The position numbers and the translations under genes were made by a program. The notes under the pieces are model-generated. The model was given only the letters and a program-made list of their open reading frames with translations. It was not told the DNA's origin and searched no databases. DNA of 64,000 nt from Porphyrobacter sp. ULC335 (GTDB taxonomy: Bacteria > Pseudomonadota > Alphaproteobacteria > Sphingomonadales > Sphingomonadaceae). The stretch lies in assembly GCF_025917005.1 (NCBI RefSeq), contig NZ_CP078091.1, forward strand, positions 1,984,001 to 2,048,000, written 5' to 3'. Of the stretch, positions 53,548 through 62,552 are shown piece after piece (positions within the stretch are counted from its first letter, which is position 1; each line of letters begins with the position of its first letter).

Positions 53548-54951
53548 GTGCCGGAGGACGTGAGCAGCGCTCCCTTGGCGAAGCCGCGGGCGAGCCTTGC
53601 CCGGCGTATGGGGTTGATTGCGGCGGGCTGGATCTTCGTGCTCCTGCTCGGTGGCGGCGTCGCGCTGGAGCGCACGCTGACCACGCAGGTCGAAGCCAAT
53701 TTCGACGAACAGCTCGATTACATCCTGACCGCAATGATCGCCTCGGCCGAGATCGACGCGAGCGGCGAGGTCTATTTCTACCGCACGCTTGGCGACCAGC
53801 GGTTCCTTGAGCCGGGCAGTGGGCTCTACTGGCAAATCAGCGGGGGCAATTACGAGCCCTGGCCATCGCGCAGTCTGTGGGACCGCACGCTGAAGCTGCA
53901 CGGCGCCGAGACCAAGGGCGACCAGTTCGACAGCGAAGTCCATTTCTACAATTCCGACCAGTTTTCGGGCGAGCCGCTGCGGCTGGCCGAGCGCACCGTG
54001 ATCCTGCCCGGCAGCGAGACACGCTGGACCTTCGCGGTTGCCAGCGCGACCGAGCAGATGGATGCACAGATCGGGCGGGTGCGGCTGATCCTGATCTGGA
54101 GCTTTGCCGTGTTGGGCCTCGGGTTGCTGCTGATGGCGCTGCTCCAGATCCGCTACGGCCTGTCACCGCTACGGCGGGTGCGCGCCGCTATCTCGAACCT
54201 GCGCACCACCGGGGCGGGCCGCATTACCGAGCCGCTGCCGCTTGAAGTGCAGCCGCTGGTCGAGGAATTGAACGGACTGCTCGAACATTCCGAGCGGCAG
54301 GCCGAAGAAGCGCGGCGGCATGCAGGCAATCTGGCGCACGCCTTGAAGACCCCGCTCACCGTCCTCACCAACGCCGCCACCGCGCGCGCCCCCGATCTTG
54401 GCGAAGCGGTCATGCGCGAGACGCGCACGATGCAGCGCCATGTCGACCACCACTTGGCCCGCGCCCGCGCTGTCGGCCGCCGCGCTGTCGGCCATGCGCG
54501 CACCAATGTCATGGCCAGTGCAGAAGCCGTGCGCCGTGCTGTCGAGCGGCTCTACCCCGAAGGACGCCTCGACATTGCAGGGGACAAGGCTGCGACCGTC
54601 GCTCTGGAGCGTCAGGATCTGGACGAGTTGCTCGGCAACCTGATCGAGAACGCCGCGAAATACGGAGGCGGCAGCGTCTTCGTGACCATCGATCCCGAGG
54701 AGGCCGACACGCCCCCCGATCTGAAGATGTGCCTAATCTGGGTCGAGGATGACGGCACGGGAATTCCCGAGGCTGAACGCATTCGCATCTTCGATCGCGG
54801 CGTGAGGCTCGATACCGACAAGCCCGGCACCGGCCTTGGCCTCGCAATCGTGCGCGATGTGGCGGAAATCTACGGCGGCAGCGTGACGCTGGGCGAGAGC
54901 GAGGATCTGGGCGGGCTGCTGGTCGAGCTGCGCCTGCCCCGCGCGGATTGA
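53548..54951 (+). CDS. Membrane sensor histidine kinase (PhoQ-like)
   Basis: A 467-residue inner-membrane kinase. Two membrane helices (LIAAGWIFVLLLGGGVAL and ILIWSFAVLGLGLLLMALL) flank a periplasmic domain of about 150 residues. HAMP follows, then the H box NLAHALKTPLTVLTNAA. The ATPase part has LLGNLIENAAKYGGG (N box), WVEDDGTGIPEAE (G1) and GTGLGLAIVRDVAEIYGG (G2). GTG 53548 is the best start (GAGGGGG upstream); GTG 53440 would overlap the regulator gene. Confidence 0.92.
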   Translation: MPEDVSSAPLAKPRASLARRMGLIAAGWIFVLLLGGGVALERTLTTQVEANFDEQLDYILTAMIASAEIDASGEVYFYRTLGDQRFLEPGSGLYWQISGGNYEPWPSRSLWDRTLKLHGAETKGDQFDSEVHFYNSDQFSGEPLRLAERTVILPGSETRWTFAVASATEQMDAQIGRVRLILIWSFAVLGLGLLLMALLQIRYGLSPLRRVRAAISNLRTTGAGRITEPLPLEVQPLVEELNGLLEHSERQAEEARRHAGNLAHALKTPLTVLTNAATARAPDLGEAVMRETRTMQRHVDHHLARARAVGRRAVGHARTNVMASAEAVRRAVERLYPEGRLDIAGDKAATVALERQDLDELLGNLIENAAKYGGGSVFVTIDPEEADTPPDLKMCLIWVEDDGTGIPEAERIRIFDRGVRLDTDKPGTGLGLAIVRDVAEIYGGSVTLGESEDLGGLLVELRLPRAD

Positions 54952-55034
54952 TTCTGCACCCCCCGCGAAGGGTTTTGGCAAGCCCCGCGTTGTAGCTGCT
55001 AAACACGACACGCAAACGGGGCCATTTGCACGAT

Positions 55035-55652
55035 ATGACCGCCACCGGCGAGCCATCCATACTTGCACAGGCAGTCGCCGGCCCCGGCGATGATGCGATA
55101 TGGGCAGCGCAGTTGGCGGCGCGCGATCCTGCGGCTCTGCGCGAGATGATTGCGCGTCATGGCCGGCAGGTTCACCGCGTCGCCTTTCGCATGACGGGCG
55201 ATGCGCATGAGGCCGAGGATATCGTGCAGGAGGCGATGCTGCGGCTGTGGGATCAGGCGCCCGGCATTGCCGCACGCCATCCGGCGGGAAGCCAGGCTGC
55301 GGCGACGCTCAGGCTTGGCGGGTGGCTGAACCGCGTGGTCACCAACCTTGCGATTGACCGCCTGCGCCGCACGCGGCGGCTCTCGGATGGAGAGGTACCG
55401 GATCGCGAGGATGCGGAGCCGCTTGCCGATGCCCTGATCGAGGCAGGCGAGCGCGACGGCATGGCACGGGCGCTGGTGCTGGCGCTCCCAGAGCGGCAGC
55501 GCGCCGCAATCGTGCTGACCTACTACGAGGAACTGCCCAATGTCGAAGCTGCCGAAGCGATGGAAATGAACATCAAGGCCTTCGAATCCCTGCTGCATCG
55601 CGCCCGATCGGCGCTGCGGCAGGCCTTTGCGGCGCAGGGAGATGCGCGATGA
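55035..55652 (+). CDS. ECF-type RNA polymerase sigma factor
   Basis: A 205-residue sigma factor with region 2 (VHRVAFRMTGDAHEAEDIVQ, EAMLRLWDQA), the TNLAIDRLRRTRR core-binding end, and region 4 (LPERQRAAIVLTYYEELPNV, EAAEAMEMNIKAFESLLHRA). A linker of about 30 residues joins them. ATG 55035 is preferred over TTG 55026. The next gene overlaps by 4 bases and encodes a membrane protein that may be its anti-sigma factor. Confidence 0.92.
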   Translation: MTATGEPSILAQAVAGPGDDAIWAAQLAARDPAALREMIARHGRQVHRVAFRMTGDAHEAEDIVQEAMLRLWDQAPGIAARHPAGSQAAATLRLGGWLNRVVTNLAIDRLRRTRRLSDGEVPDREDAEPLADALIEAGERDGMARALVLALPERQRAAIVLTYYEELPNVEAAEAMEMNIKAFESLLHRARSALRQAFAAQGDAR

Positions 55653-56569
55653 GCGTGAATGAACAGGAACAGGGCGGGCCGATCATGCCGGGCAGTCCCT
55701 TGGCCAAGGTGCTCGACGATTACCCCGTCCCTGGCCTTTCCACCGGGTTTGCCGACCGCGTGCTTGCGGCTGCGGAAGTGCGCCCTGCGCCCTTGCCGGC
55801 ATTGCGCCGCCCGGCCCTCCGGCCCGGCTGGCGAACCGGGCGGCGCATAGCCATCGGCCTTGCCAGCTTTGGCGCTCTGGCCACCGCAGCCGCGGCGACA
55901 GGGCTGCTCGAACGGCTCGATATCACCATTCCTGCACCTCAGACGGTTTGGGCTAGCATTACCGGTTCCGAAACCGCTGCGGCGGCATCGTCGCCCAAGG
56001 CGCTGGCGGATAACGCCGTGCCCGCTCCCGCCGTCTCGCCGACGCCGATCAAAATAGTCGGACCAGTCGACACGCCCGAGGAACTGGGCGAAGCCTTCCG
56101 CCGCATTGATGCGATGCGGGCAGGGCGGCGCGAGGAGCGTCGGCAGATCACCGACCAGCGCATCAATAATGCCATCGAGCGTCGCCGCGCGGCCGGCCTG
56201 CCGGTGCCGGACGCCGAACAGGAAGCCCGCCTGCGCGCCCGCATCGACGAGGCGCAGGCCCGGCGCGAGCAGCTTATCGACCAACGCATCGAAGAACGGC
56301 GTGCGGAGATGCAGCGCAAGGTTGATCAGGGCGAAGCACTCACCCGCGAAGATATTTTGCGGCCCTTGCGTGAAGACAAGCAGGCGCTTGAGCGGCGTGA
56401 GCGGATCGAGAAGCTGCGTCGCATGTCGCCCGAAGAACGGCGTGAGGCGCTGCGCCAAATGCCGCCCGAACAACGCCGCGCGTTGATCGACGAATACCGC
56501 GCCCGCCGCAGCATTGTAGTCCCGGCGATAAGTCCCGCGTCTGCCCCCGAACCGTCACCTGCCGAGTAA
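55649..56569 (+). CDS. Membrane-anchored coiled-coil protein, possible anti-sigma factor
   Basis: A 306-residue protein. About 75 N-terminal cytoplasmic residues precede one membrane helix (IAIGLASFGALATAAAATGL). The remainder is predicted periplasmic: a Pro/Ala linker, then about 150 residues of Arg/Glu-rich continuous helix (RREERRQITDQRINNAIERR and on to the LRRMSPEERREALRQMPPEQ repeats). The 4-base overlap with the ECF sigma gene suggests it holds that sigma factor at the membrane; no zinc-finger (ZAS) motif is seen, so the role is inferred from position. Confidence 0.75.
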   Translation: MSVNEQEQGGPIMPGSPLAKVLDDYPVPGLSTGFADRVLAAAEVRPAPLPALRRPALRPGWRTGRRIAIGLASFGALATAAAATGLLERLDITIPAPQTVWASITGSETAAAASSPKALADNAVPAPAVSPTPIKIVGPVDTPEELGEAFRRIDAMRAGRREERRQITDQRINNAIERRRAAGLPVPDAEQEARLRARIDEAQARREQLIDQRIEERRAEMQRKVDQGEALTREDILRPLREDKQALERRERIEKLRRMSPEERREALRQMPPEQRRALIDEYRARRSIVVPAISPASAPEPSPAE

Positions 56570-56691
56570 AAAACTTGTAGCCAGCGCGAAGGGTCAGGCG
56601 CGGTCGCACGTTTTCCTCATGTCACCGGCGGCATCGACCCCCGCCTCCGGAAAGACCCCGCAAGCTTTTGATTGCAAGGAGGAAAACTGCC

Positions 56692-57249
56692 ATGCTCAAG
56701 ACCCCCCTTATGCTCGCCTCGCTCACTGCCATTGCGCTCGCTCTCCCGGCCGCAGCGCAGGAGCAGACCCGCACGAAGACTTTTGAAGGCCCCAATGTCA
56801 GCGCCGTCCAGACGACCACGGTTGACCGCGAAACCGGCACTGCCACCCGCGACCGCGAGGCGACCAATCTCAACACCGGCAACACCGCTTCCAGCAGCGC
56901 CGTGCGCCAGCGTACCGAGACCGGCGCGGAAGTCTCGCTGACCCAGACCGGACCCCAGGGCCGCACCCGCAGCGTCGAGGGCGAGCGTGTTCGCACCGAA
57001 AACGGATCGACCTTCACCGGGACTGCCACCGGCCGTCGCGGCGAGACCTATGGCCTTGCCAGTGGCCGCAGCCGCGACGGGCAGGGCAACTCCTCGGCCA
57101 GCCAGAGCGTCACCAACAGCGCCGGCGAAACCCTCGCCTCGCGTCAGCGGACCACGACGCGCGCCAATGGGCAGGTGAGCAACACCGTTACCCGCACCCG
57201 CGCCGAGGGCGTCTCGCGCCCGCCCCGCGCCCGCCGCCCGCGCGGCTGA
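56692..57249 (+). CDS. Secreted Thr/Arg-rich repeat protein
   Basis: A 185-residue exported protein with signal peptide (ALALPAAAQEQ) and a mature part very rich in Thr, Ser, Arg and Gly. Loose repeats of the type TTTVDRETGTATRDRE, TGTATGRRGETYGLASGRSR suggest a stack of beta strands. No enzymatic motif. ATG 56692 has AGGAGG 8 bases upstream. A strong terminator follows. Function unknown. Confidence 0.78.
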   Translation: MLKTPLMLASLTAIALALPAAAQEQTRTKTFEGPNVSAVQTTTVDRETGTATRDREATNLNTGNTASSSAVRQRTETGAEVSLTQTGPQGRTRSVEGERVRTENGSTFTGTATGRRGETYGLASGRSRDGQGNSSASQSVTNSAGETLASRQRTTTRANGQVSNTVTRTRAEGVSRPPRARRPRG

Positions 57250-57323
57250 TCTGTCAACTTGCGACGCTCTGGCAAGGTGATGCGGCCCCGCAGCCCTGCC
57301 ATCCCGATGGAGCGCGCATGATG

Positions 57324-57363
57324 GGGGCACGCAGCTTCTGAACCGGCTGCGTGCCCCTTTTTT
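57324..57363 (+). terminator. Rho-independent terminator
   Basis: Perfect 11-bp stem GGGGCACGCAG (57324-57334) and CTGCGTGCCCC (57347-57357) with a 12-base loop, followed by six T residues (57358-57363). It ends transcription of the secreted repeat protein before the oppositely oriented chorismate mutase gene. Confidence 0.92.
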
Positions 57364-57370
57364 CCGGGTA

Positions 57371-57679
57371 CTATCCCGCGGCCGCGCGTTCGTGGTGGCG
57401 GATCACTTCATCAATGATGAAGCGCAGGAATTTCTCCGAGAACTCGGGATCGAGATCGGCATCTTCCGAAAGTTTGCGCAGCCGCGCGATCTGCCGTGCC
57501 TCGCGATCAGGGTCGGCAGGGGGCAGGGTCGCCTTCGCCTTGTACTGACCCACCGCCTGGGTGATGCGGAAACGCTCCGCCAGGATATGGATCAGCGCCG
57601 CATCAATATTGTCGATGCTTTTGCGAAAGGCGGCCAGAACGGGATCGGGCTCGGGATGGGCTTGCGGATTGTGCGGCAT
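57371..57679 (-). CDS. Chorismate mutase (AroQ class)
   Basis: A 102-residue all-helical mutase of the monofunctional AroQ type, converting chorismate to prephenate for Phe/Tyr synthesis. The pattern IDNIDAALIHILAERFRITQ AVGQYK-like, with Arg, Lys (QYKAKATLPPADPDREARQI) and the C-terminal EKFLRFIIDEVIRHHE, matches the family. ATG 57679 is preferred over the frame start at 57715, which would overlap the ispB leader. Confidence 0.88.
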   Translation of the reverse strand: MPHNPQAHPEPDPVLAAFRKSIDNIDAALIHILAERFRITQAVGQYKAKATLPPADPDREARQIARLRKLSEDADLDPEFSEKFLRFIIDEVIRHHERAAAG

Positions 57680-57747
57680 AGAGCGCAAAACTAGCAGCAA
57701 TTCTGCGCTTGCCAAGCACGCTGGGGCCGCCGTAGAGCCGATGGAGT

Positions 57748-58758
57748 ATGAGTGCCGACATCATTCCTCTGCCGCGCAAGGCGCCGACACTCGATCCGAT
57801 GCTGTCCCTGACGGCGGGCGGGATGAATTCTGTGAACGCCGTGATCCTTGACCGGATGCAGAGCGAAATCCCGCTGATCCCGCGTCTGGCCGGGCATCTG
57901 ATCTCGGGCGGGGGCAAGCGGCTGCGTCCGATGCTGACGCTCGCTGGAGCCGAACTGGTCGGCTACAAGGGCACCCGCCATCATAAACTCGCCGCCGCAG
58001 TCGAGTTCATTCACACCGCCACGCTGCTGCATGATGATGTTGTGGATGGCAGCGAACTGCGGCGCGGCAAGGCGGCGGCCAATATCATTTTCGGCAATCC
58101 GGCGACCGTGCTGGTTGGCGACTTCCTGTTCAGCCGCGCTTTCGAACTGATGACCGAGGACGGCTCCCTGCGCGTCCTCTCGATCCTCTCCCGCGCCAGC
58201 GCGGTGATCGCGGAGGGCGAAGTCTCGCAGCTTTCGGCCCAGCGCCAGATCAACACTAGTGAAGAGCAATATCTCCACATCATCGGTGCCAAGACCGCCG
58301 CGCTGTTTGCCGCCGCCAGCCAGATCGCGGCGGTGGTGGCTGAATGCTCTGAAGAGCAGGAGCACGCGCTCGAAGCCTATGGCCGTAACCTCGGGGTGGC
58401 CTTCCAGCTGGTCGACGATGCGATCGATTATGATTCCGACGCCGCCGAAATGGGCAAGGATCAGGGGGACGACTTCCGCGAAGGCAAGATGACCCTGCCG
58501 GTGATCCTCGCCTATGCCCGCGGGAACGAGGAAGAGCGCAAGTTCTGGAAGGACGCGATCATCGGCCATCGCTCGTCCGATGCAGACCTTGCCCATGCGA
58601 TTGCCCTGATCGGCAAGCACAACGCGCTTGAGGATACCCGCGAACGGGCACGCCACTTCGCGCACCGGGCAATCGACGCGATTTCTATCTTCCCCGACGG
58701 GAAGGCGCGTGCAGCCATGGCCGAAGCGGCGCAATTCGCGGTCGCGCGCGGGCATTGA
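57748..58758 (+). CDS. ispB: Polyprenyl diphosphate synthase (octaprenyl type, quinone side chain)
   Basis: A 336-residue trans-prenyltransferase that builds the isoprenoid tail of ubiquinone. ISGGGKRLRPMLTLAGAELV precedes the first Asp-rich motif LLHDDVVDGSELRRG, with small residues upstream that allow a long chain. The second Asp-rich motif is LVDDAIDYDSDAAEMGKDQG (DDxxD). The chain length (C40-C50) is inferred from family; Sphingomonadales make Q-10. Confidence 0.92.
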   Translation: MSADIIPLPRKAPTLDPMLSLTAGGMNSVNAVILDRMQSEIPLIPRLAGHLISGGGKRLRPMLTLAGAELVGYKGTRHHKLAAAVEFIHTATLLHDDVVDGSELRRGKAAANIIFGNPATVLVGDFLFSRAFELMTEDGSLRVLSILSRASAVIAEGEVSQLSAQRQINTSEEQYLHIIGAKTAALFAAASQIAAVVAECSEEQEHALEAYGRNLGVAFQLVDDAIDYDSDAAEMGKDQGDDFREGKMTLPVILAYARGNEEERKFWKDAIIGHRSSDADLAHAIALIGKHNALEDTRERARHFAHRAIDAISIFPDGKARAAMAEAAQFAVARGH

Positions 58759-58768
58759 TTCCTCTCGC

Positions 58769-58857
58769 CGTCACCCTGAACTTGTTTCAGGGTCTATTTG
58801 TCCGCAAGCACCGAGCATGATTGCGGGCATGGATGCTGAAACAAGTTCAGCATGACG
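58769..58857. repeat. Paired palindromic intergenic repeat (REP-like)
   Basis: Two related 26-base arms in inverted orientation, 58769-58794 and 58832-58857. Each centres on the core TGAACTTGTTTCA or its complement, CCCTGAAC/CAGGG in the left arm and TGCTGAAAC/CAGCA in the right. The arms can pair into a long hairpin. The element reaches across the upstream candidate start of hrpB (58852). Similar elements are scattered in sphingomonad genomes to my knowledge; not verified here. Confidence 0.8.
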
Positions 58858-58866
58858 ATTGAGAAA

Positions 58867-61299
58867 ATGACAGACCTCCCCATTCAAGCCGTCCTCCCCG
58901 CGATCCGTTCCGCGTTGGCGGGGGAGGGCGCGGGCGTACTGATTGCGCCGCCGGGAGCGGGCAAGACCACGGCGGTCGCGCCTGACCTGCTGGGCGAGGC
59001 ATGGTGCACCGGGCAGATCATCCTCACCTCGCCCCGCCGCGTCGCCGCCCGCGCTGCGGCAGAGCGCATGGCCGAAATGCTGGGCGAGAAGCCGGGCGAG
59101 ACGGTTGGCTACATGACCCGCCTCGACAGCAAGGTTTCGGCCTGCACCCGTATCCTCGTCGTCACCGAGGCAATCCTTGTGAACCGGCTGGTGGATGATC
59201 CCGAACTCCCCGGGGTTTCCGCACTGCTGTTCGACGAGGCGCATGAACGCGCGCTCGACAGTGATCTCGGTCTGGCGCTGGCGCTTGAGACCCGCGCTGT
59301 GCTGCGCGAAGACCTGCGGGTGCTGGTTATGTCAGCGACGATCGACGGTGCACGCTTTGCCCAGTTGCTGGGCGAAGGCGCACCGATCATCGAAAGCGAA
59401 GGGCGCAGTTTTCCGCTGACAATCAAGTGGCTTGGCGGCGATTCTGCGCAGGCTATCGAAGACCGCATGGCCGCCGCCGTGCTTACCGCATGGCGCGACG
59501 AGACGGGCGATATTCTCGCCTTCCTTCCCGGCGTGCGCGAGATTGAACGCGTGCGAGATAGGCTGGAGCCGCGCCTCGCCAATGTGCCGATCCACCCGCT
59601 CCACGGCCAGATAGAGCCCGCCGCTCAGCGCGCTGCGATCCGCCGTGATGCAGAAGGCCGCCGCCGGATTGTGCTCGCCACGGCAATTGCCGAAACCTCG
59701 CTGACTTTGGACGGGGTGGGCGTGGTGGTCGATAGTGGACTTGCACGCCTTGCCGAGTTCGACCGGGCGGCGGGAACGACGCATCTCGTGACCCGGCGCG
59801 CCAGCCAGGCGTCAGCGGCCCAGCGCGCGGGCCGTGCGGCGCGGCAGGGGCCGGGGGTCGCTTACCGCTTGTGGGAAGAGGCAGGCCACGCAGGACGCCC
59901 CGAATTCGCCCCCGCCGAGATTATGCAGGCTGACCTTGCTCCGCTGCTTCTGAGGCTCGCGAAGTGGGGCACGGTCAATCCGGCAGCTTTGCCATGGCTC
60001 GATCCGCCGCCCGAGGCTTCTGTGGCTGCTGCGCGGACCGCGCTGGAAGCCTTGGGGGCGCTCGATACATCCGGGCGGATCACTCCGCTGGGCGAGGCGA
60101 TTGGTGCGCTCCCCATGGCACCCGATCAGGCTGCGGCTGTGCTCCACGGCGCGGCGGCGGGCTGCGGGGAAGATGCGGCGCGGCTGGTGATGCTGTTGCA
60201 GGAACGCGGGCTAGGCGGGCGGGGCGAGGATTTGCTGCACCGCCTCACCCGCTGGCGCGGCGACCGCGCACCGCGCAGCGTGGCGGCGGCGCGGATCGCG
60301 CAGGGCTGGGCGGGGCAGGCCCGCAAATTGGCTCATGTGATCGGTGAAAGCCCTGCGGCAGACGCCGCCGAAGCGCTGGCGCTTGCGCGTCCGGATTTCG
60401 TGGCCCGGCGGCGCGATCCTTCTGGCGAGCACTGGTTGAGCGCAGGGGGGCGCGGCTACATGCTCGATGCAGCCTCACCACTGGCGCGCGCCGAGTGGAT
60501 CGTGATCGGCGACGCACAAGGCCAGGCCAAGGGCGCGCGGATCACGGCGGGAGCAGAGATCGCCTCCGAGAGGATTGCGGCGCTATTTGCAAAGGCACTT
60601 CAGGAACGCATCACAACCCGCTGGAATAGCGAAAAGGAGCGCGTCGAAGCCCGGCGCGAACGGCGGCTTGGCGCGATTGTGCTGGCAAGTGTGCCGGAGC
60701 CTTCGCCAGATCCGGCAGTGCTTGTGGATATCCTTGTGGAGAAAGCTCTGGAGCGGCTGGGGGACATTCTCCCCGCAGGCTTTCTTGCCCGCGCCCGCTT
60801 TGCCGGAGTGGATGCCCTGTCTGCGCAGAACTTGACCGAGCGCGCAGGGGAATGGCTTTCGCCGCTTCTGGCCGGACGGCGCGATCTCGATCTGCCAATG
60901 CATCGTTTCGCAGAAGCGGCTTTGGGCCTGCTCGACTGGAATGCGCGGCAGGCGCTTGACCGCGCCGCGCCCACGCACTTCACCTCGCCCGCCGACACCC
61001 GCCACGCCATCGACTATGCGGGCGATGATGCTCCCAGTGTCGAAGTGCGGGTGCAGGGGGTGTTCGGCCTCGATACCCACCCGATGATCGGCACCACCCC
61101 GCTGCTTCTCAAGCTGACCAGCCCGGGCGGGCGTCCGGTCCAGTCGACCCGCGACCTGCCGGGTTTCTGGCGTGGCAGCTGGCGCGATGTCGTCAAGGAC
61201 ATGAAGGGCCGCTATCCCAAGCATCGCTGGCCGGATCAGCCGTGGCTCGAAAAGCCGAGCATGAAGACCAAAAACGCCTTCAACCGCAGCGATTCGTGA
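58867..61299 (+). CDS. hrpB: ATP-dependent RNA helicase HrpB
   Basis: A DEAH-box helicase of 810 residues. Walker A IAPPGAGKTTAVAPDL, motif Ia SPRRVAARAAAERMAEML, DEAH in LLFDEAHERALDSD, motif III VMSATIDG, motif VI QRAGRAARQGPGVAYRLW. The HrpB-specific C-terminal domain ends near KHRWPDQPWLEKPSMKTK. The frame opens at ATG 58852, but that codon lies in the palindromic repeat, so ATG 58867 is preferred. Role in E. coli is unclear; probably RNA processing. Confidence 0.92.
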   Translation: MTDLPIQAVLPAIRSALAGEGAGVLIAPPGAGKTTAVAPDLLGEAWCTGQIILTSPRRVAARAAAERMAEMLGEKPGETVGYMTRLDSKVSACTRILVVTEAILVNRLVDDPELPGVSALLFDEAHERALDSDLGLALALETRAVLREDLRVLVMSATIDGARFAQLLGEGAPIIESEGRSFPLTIKWLGGDSAQAIEDRMAAAVLTAWRDETGDILAFLPGVREIERVRDRLEPRLANVPIHPLHGQIEPAAQRAAIRRDAEGRRRIVLATAIAETSLTLDGVGVVVDSGLARLAEFDRAAGTTHLVTRRASQASAAQRAGRAARQGPGVAYRLWEEAGHAGRPEFAPAEIMQADLAPLLLRLAKWGTVNPAALPWLDPPPEASVAAARTALEALGALDTSGRITPLGEAIGALPMAPDQAAAVLHGAAAGCGEDAARLVMLLQERGLGGRGEDLLHRLTRWRGDRAPRSVAAARIAQGWAGQARKLAHVIGESPAADAAEALALARPDFVARRRDPSGEHWLSAGGRGYMLDAASPLARAEWIVIGDAQGQAKGARITAGAEIASERIAALFAKALQERITTRWNSEKERVEARRERRLGAIVLASVPEPSPDPAVLVDILVEKALERLGDILPAGFLARARFAGVDALSAQNLTERAGEWLSPLLAGRRDLDLPMHRFAEAALGLLDWNARQALDRAAPTHFTSPADTRHAIDYAGDDAPSVEVRVQGVFGLDTHPMIGTTPLLLKLTSPGGRPVQSTRDLPGFWRGSWRDVVKDMKGRYPKHRWPDQPWLEKPSMKTKNAFNRSDS

Positions 61300-61314
61300 T
61301 CTAAGGGGCAGGGC

Positions 61315-61593
61315 ATGAGCGCGAGAATTTACCAGAAGACCAAGCACGCCATGCAGTCCGGCAAGGCGCATACCGATGAATGGCTGCTCGAGTTCGAGCA
61401 GTCGGAGGCGCGCTTTGCCGATCCGCTGATGGGGTGGACCGGCAGCGGCGACACGCAATCGCAGGTGCGGCTCACCTTCCCATCGAAGGATGCGGCCAAG
61501 GCCTATGCGGCGAAATACGGCATCCCCGCGCGCGTCCACGCGACCCCGCCCAAGCGGCTGAAGCTTCAGGCCTACGCGGATAATTTTCGCTGA
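61315..61593 (+). CDS. NDUFS4-like accessory subunit of complex I
   Basis: A 92-residue protein of the ETC complex I subunit (NDUFS4/AQDQ) family, an alphaproteobacterial and mitochondrial supernumerary subunit. ARIYQKTKHAMQSGKAHTDE, then WLLEFE and the DPLMGWTGSGDTQSQVRLTF core, are family hallmarks, as is KAYAAKYGIPARVHATPPKR. Start 16 bases after hrpB. Confidence 0.95.
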   Translation: MSARIYQKTKHAMQSGKAHTDEWLLEFEQSEARFADPLMGWTGSGDTQSQVRLTFPSKDAAKAYAAKYGIPARVHATPPKRLKLQAYADNFR

Positions 61594-61719
61594 TCGGATG
61601 AGTTGCCAGCATTTCTGTCAAGTGTCCTGCTACACCTGAGAGAGTTGAGGCTGGAGCCATCGGCACGTAATGATCGAAGCTTAGCTTTGGTAAGGGCGGT
61701 CTAGCCGAGGGGTTCCACT

Positions 61720-62343
61720 GTGCGCATCTGTCTTTTGGCCGTTCTGGTTGCGATTTGTGTGCCCGCGCAGGCTGGTGCTCCTGCACCTGAGGCCAAGGCG
61801 CTTGCCGTTGATCCTGCTCACCAGGGTGGCGCGGCCAATGACCCCAAGCCGGTCCATCCGGGGGGGTTGTGGCGGAGGCAGGTCGATGCCTTCCTATCCA
61901 ATTTCGACTGTTCGAAATCAGACTTTCGCGATGACTTGGCGGCGCTCGAGAACCTGAAGGGGCTTGAGGATGTTCTGCGTGAACATGTAGCCGAAGTTCC
62001 TGATTTTACCGCGGAAGCCAAATATCAGGAGCTGCTGAAAGCTTGGCTGATCAAGCGGCTCCTTAAAGAGGACGGGATTTCGGAAAAGCAAATCGCCAGC
62101 CTTCTCGAAGCCTATCCCGGCATGACAACTGCCGAACAAGTTGCGGATATCAAACGGCAGGCTGAAGTCGGCAGCCGCCTCGGGGAGGCAGAGGATGCAC
62201 GCGATGGCCTTGCCATTTGCGTGGCGATACGGGACCTCTTTTTGGATGACTTGCAGCGCAGCACCCGCCGCGCAGACCGCATAGCTGCAGCTAACGCCGC
62301 GTTGGAGGCAGAAGCGCTGCGGCTGGGGATCGCGCTCGACTGA
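61720..62343 (+). CDS. Hypothetical secreted protein
   Basis: A 207-residue protein starting with GTG 61720 and a short signal peptide (RICLLAVLVAICVPAQAGA). The mature part has no recognised domain; it is helical with one Cys near residue 64 and another near 166, and LREHVAEVPDF / LLKAWLIKRLLKEDGISEKQ segments. Not part of an obvious operon. No function proposed. Confidence 0.65.
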   Translation: MRICLLAVLVAICVPAQAGAPAPEAKALAVDPAHQGGAANDPKPVHPGGLWRRQVDAFLSNFDCSKSDFRDDLAALENLKGLEDVLREHVAEVPDFTAEAKYQELLKAWLIKRLLKEDGISEKQIASLLEAYPGMTTAEQVADIKRQAEVGSRLGEAEDARDGLAICVAIRDLFLDDLQRSTRRADRIAAANAALEAEALRLGIALD

Positions 62344-62401
62344 TTACGCTTACCGGCAATCATCTTGCAAAACTGCATCTTCGCCGCCATATGCGCGCTC
62401 G

Positions 62402-62490
62402 GGAGTCGGGTGGACGTTTGCGTCTGCTCACCGAGTCAGGTCCGGAAGGAAGCAGCTCAGGTGGATTGCGGCGGGTCGCTCGGCTCCTTT
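62402..62490 (+). ncRNA. ffs: Signal recognition particle RNA (4.5S type)
   Basis: The conserved tip GTCAGGTCCGGAAGGAAGCA, in order, is at about 62435-62454 (the Ffh-binding domain with GGAAG). The 5' strand GGAGTCGGGTGG pairs with the 3' strand CGCTCGGCTCC to close the hairpin. Five T residues follow at the 3' end (about 62488-62492). Binds Ffh to direct membrane proteins. Located upstream of dnaX, as in other alphaproteobacteria. Confidence 0.92.
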
Positions 62491-62552
62491 TTCACGGCAT
62501 TCGCCCTGATGCGCACCATGACAAAGCGGGTTTGAACGCCTAGCTTGTTGGC

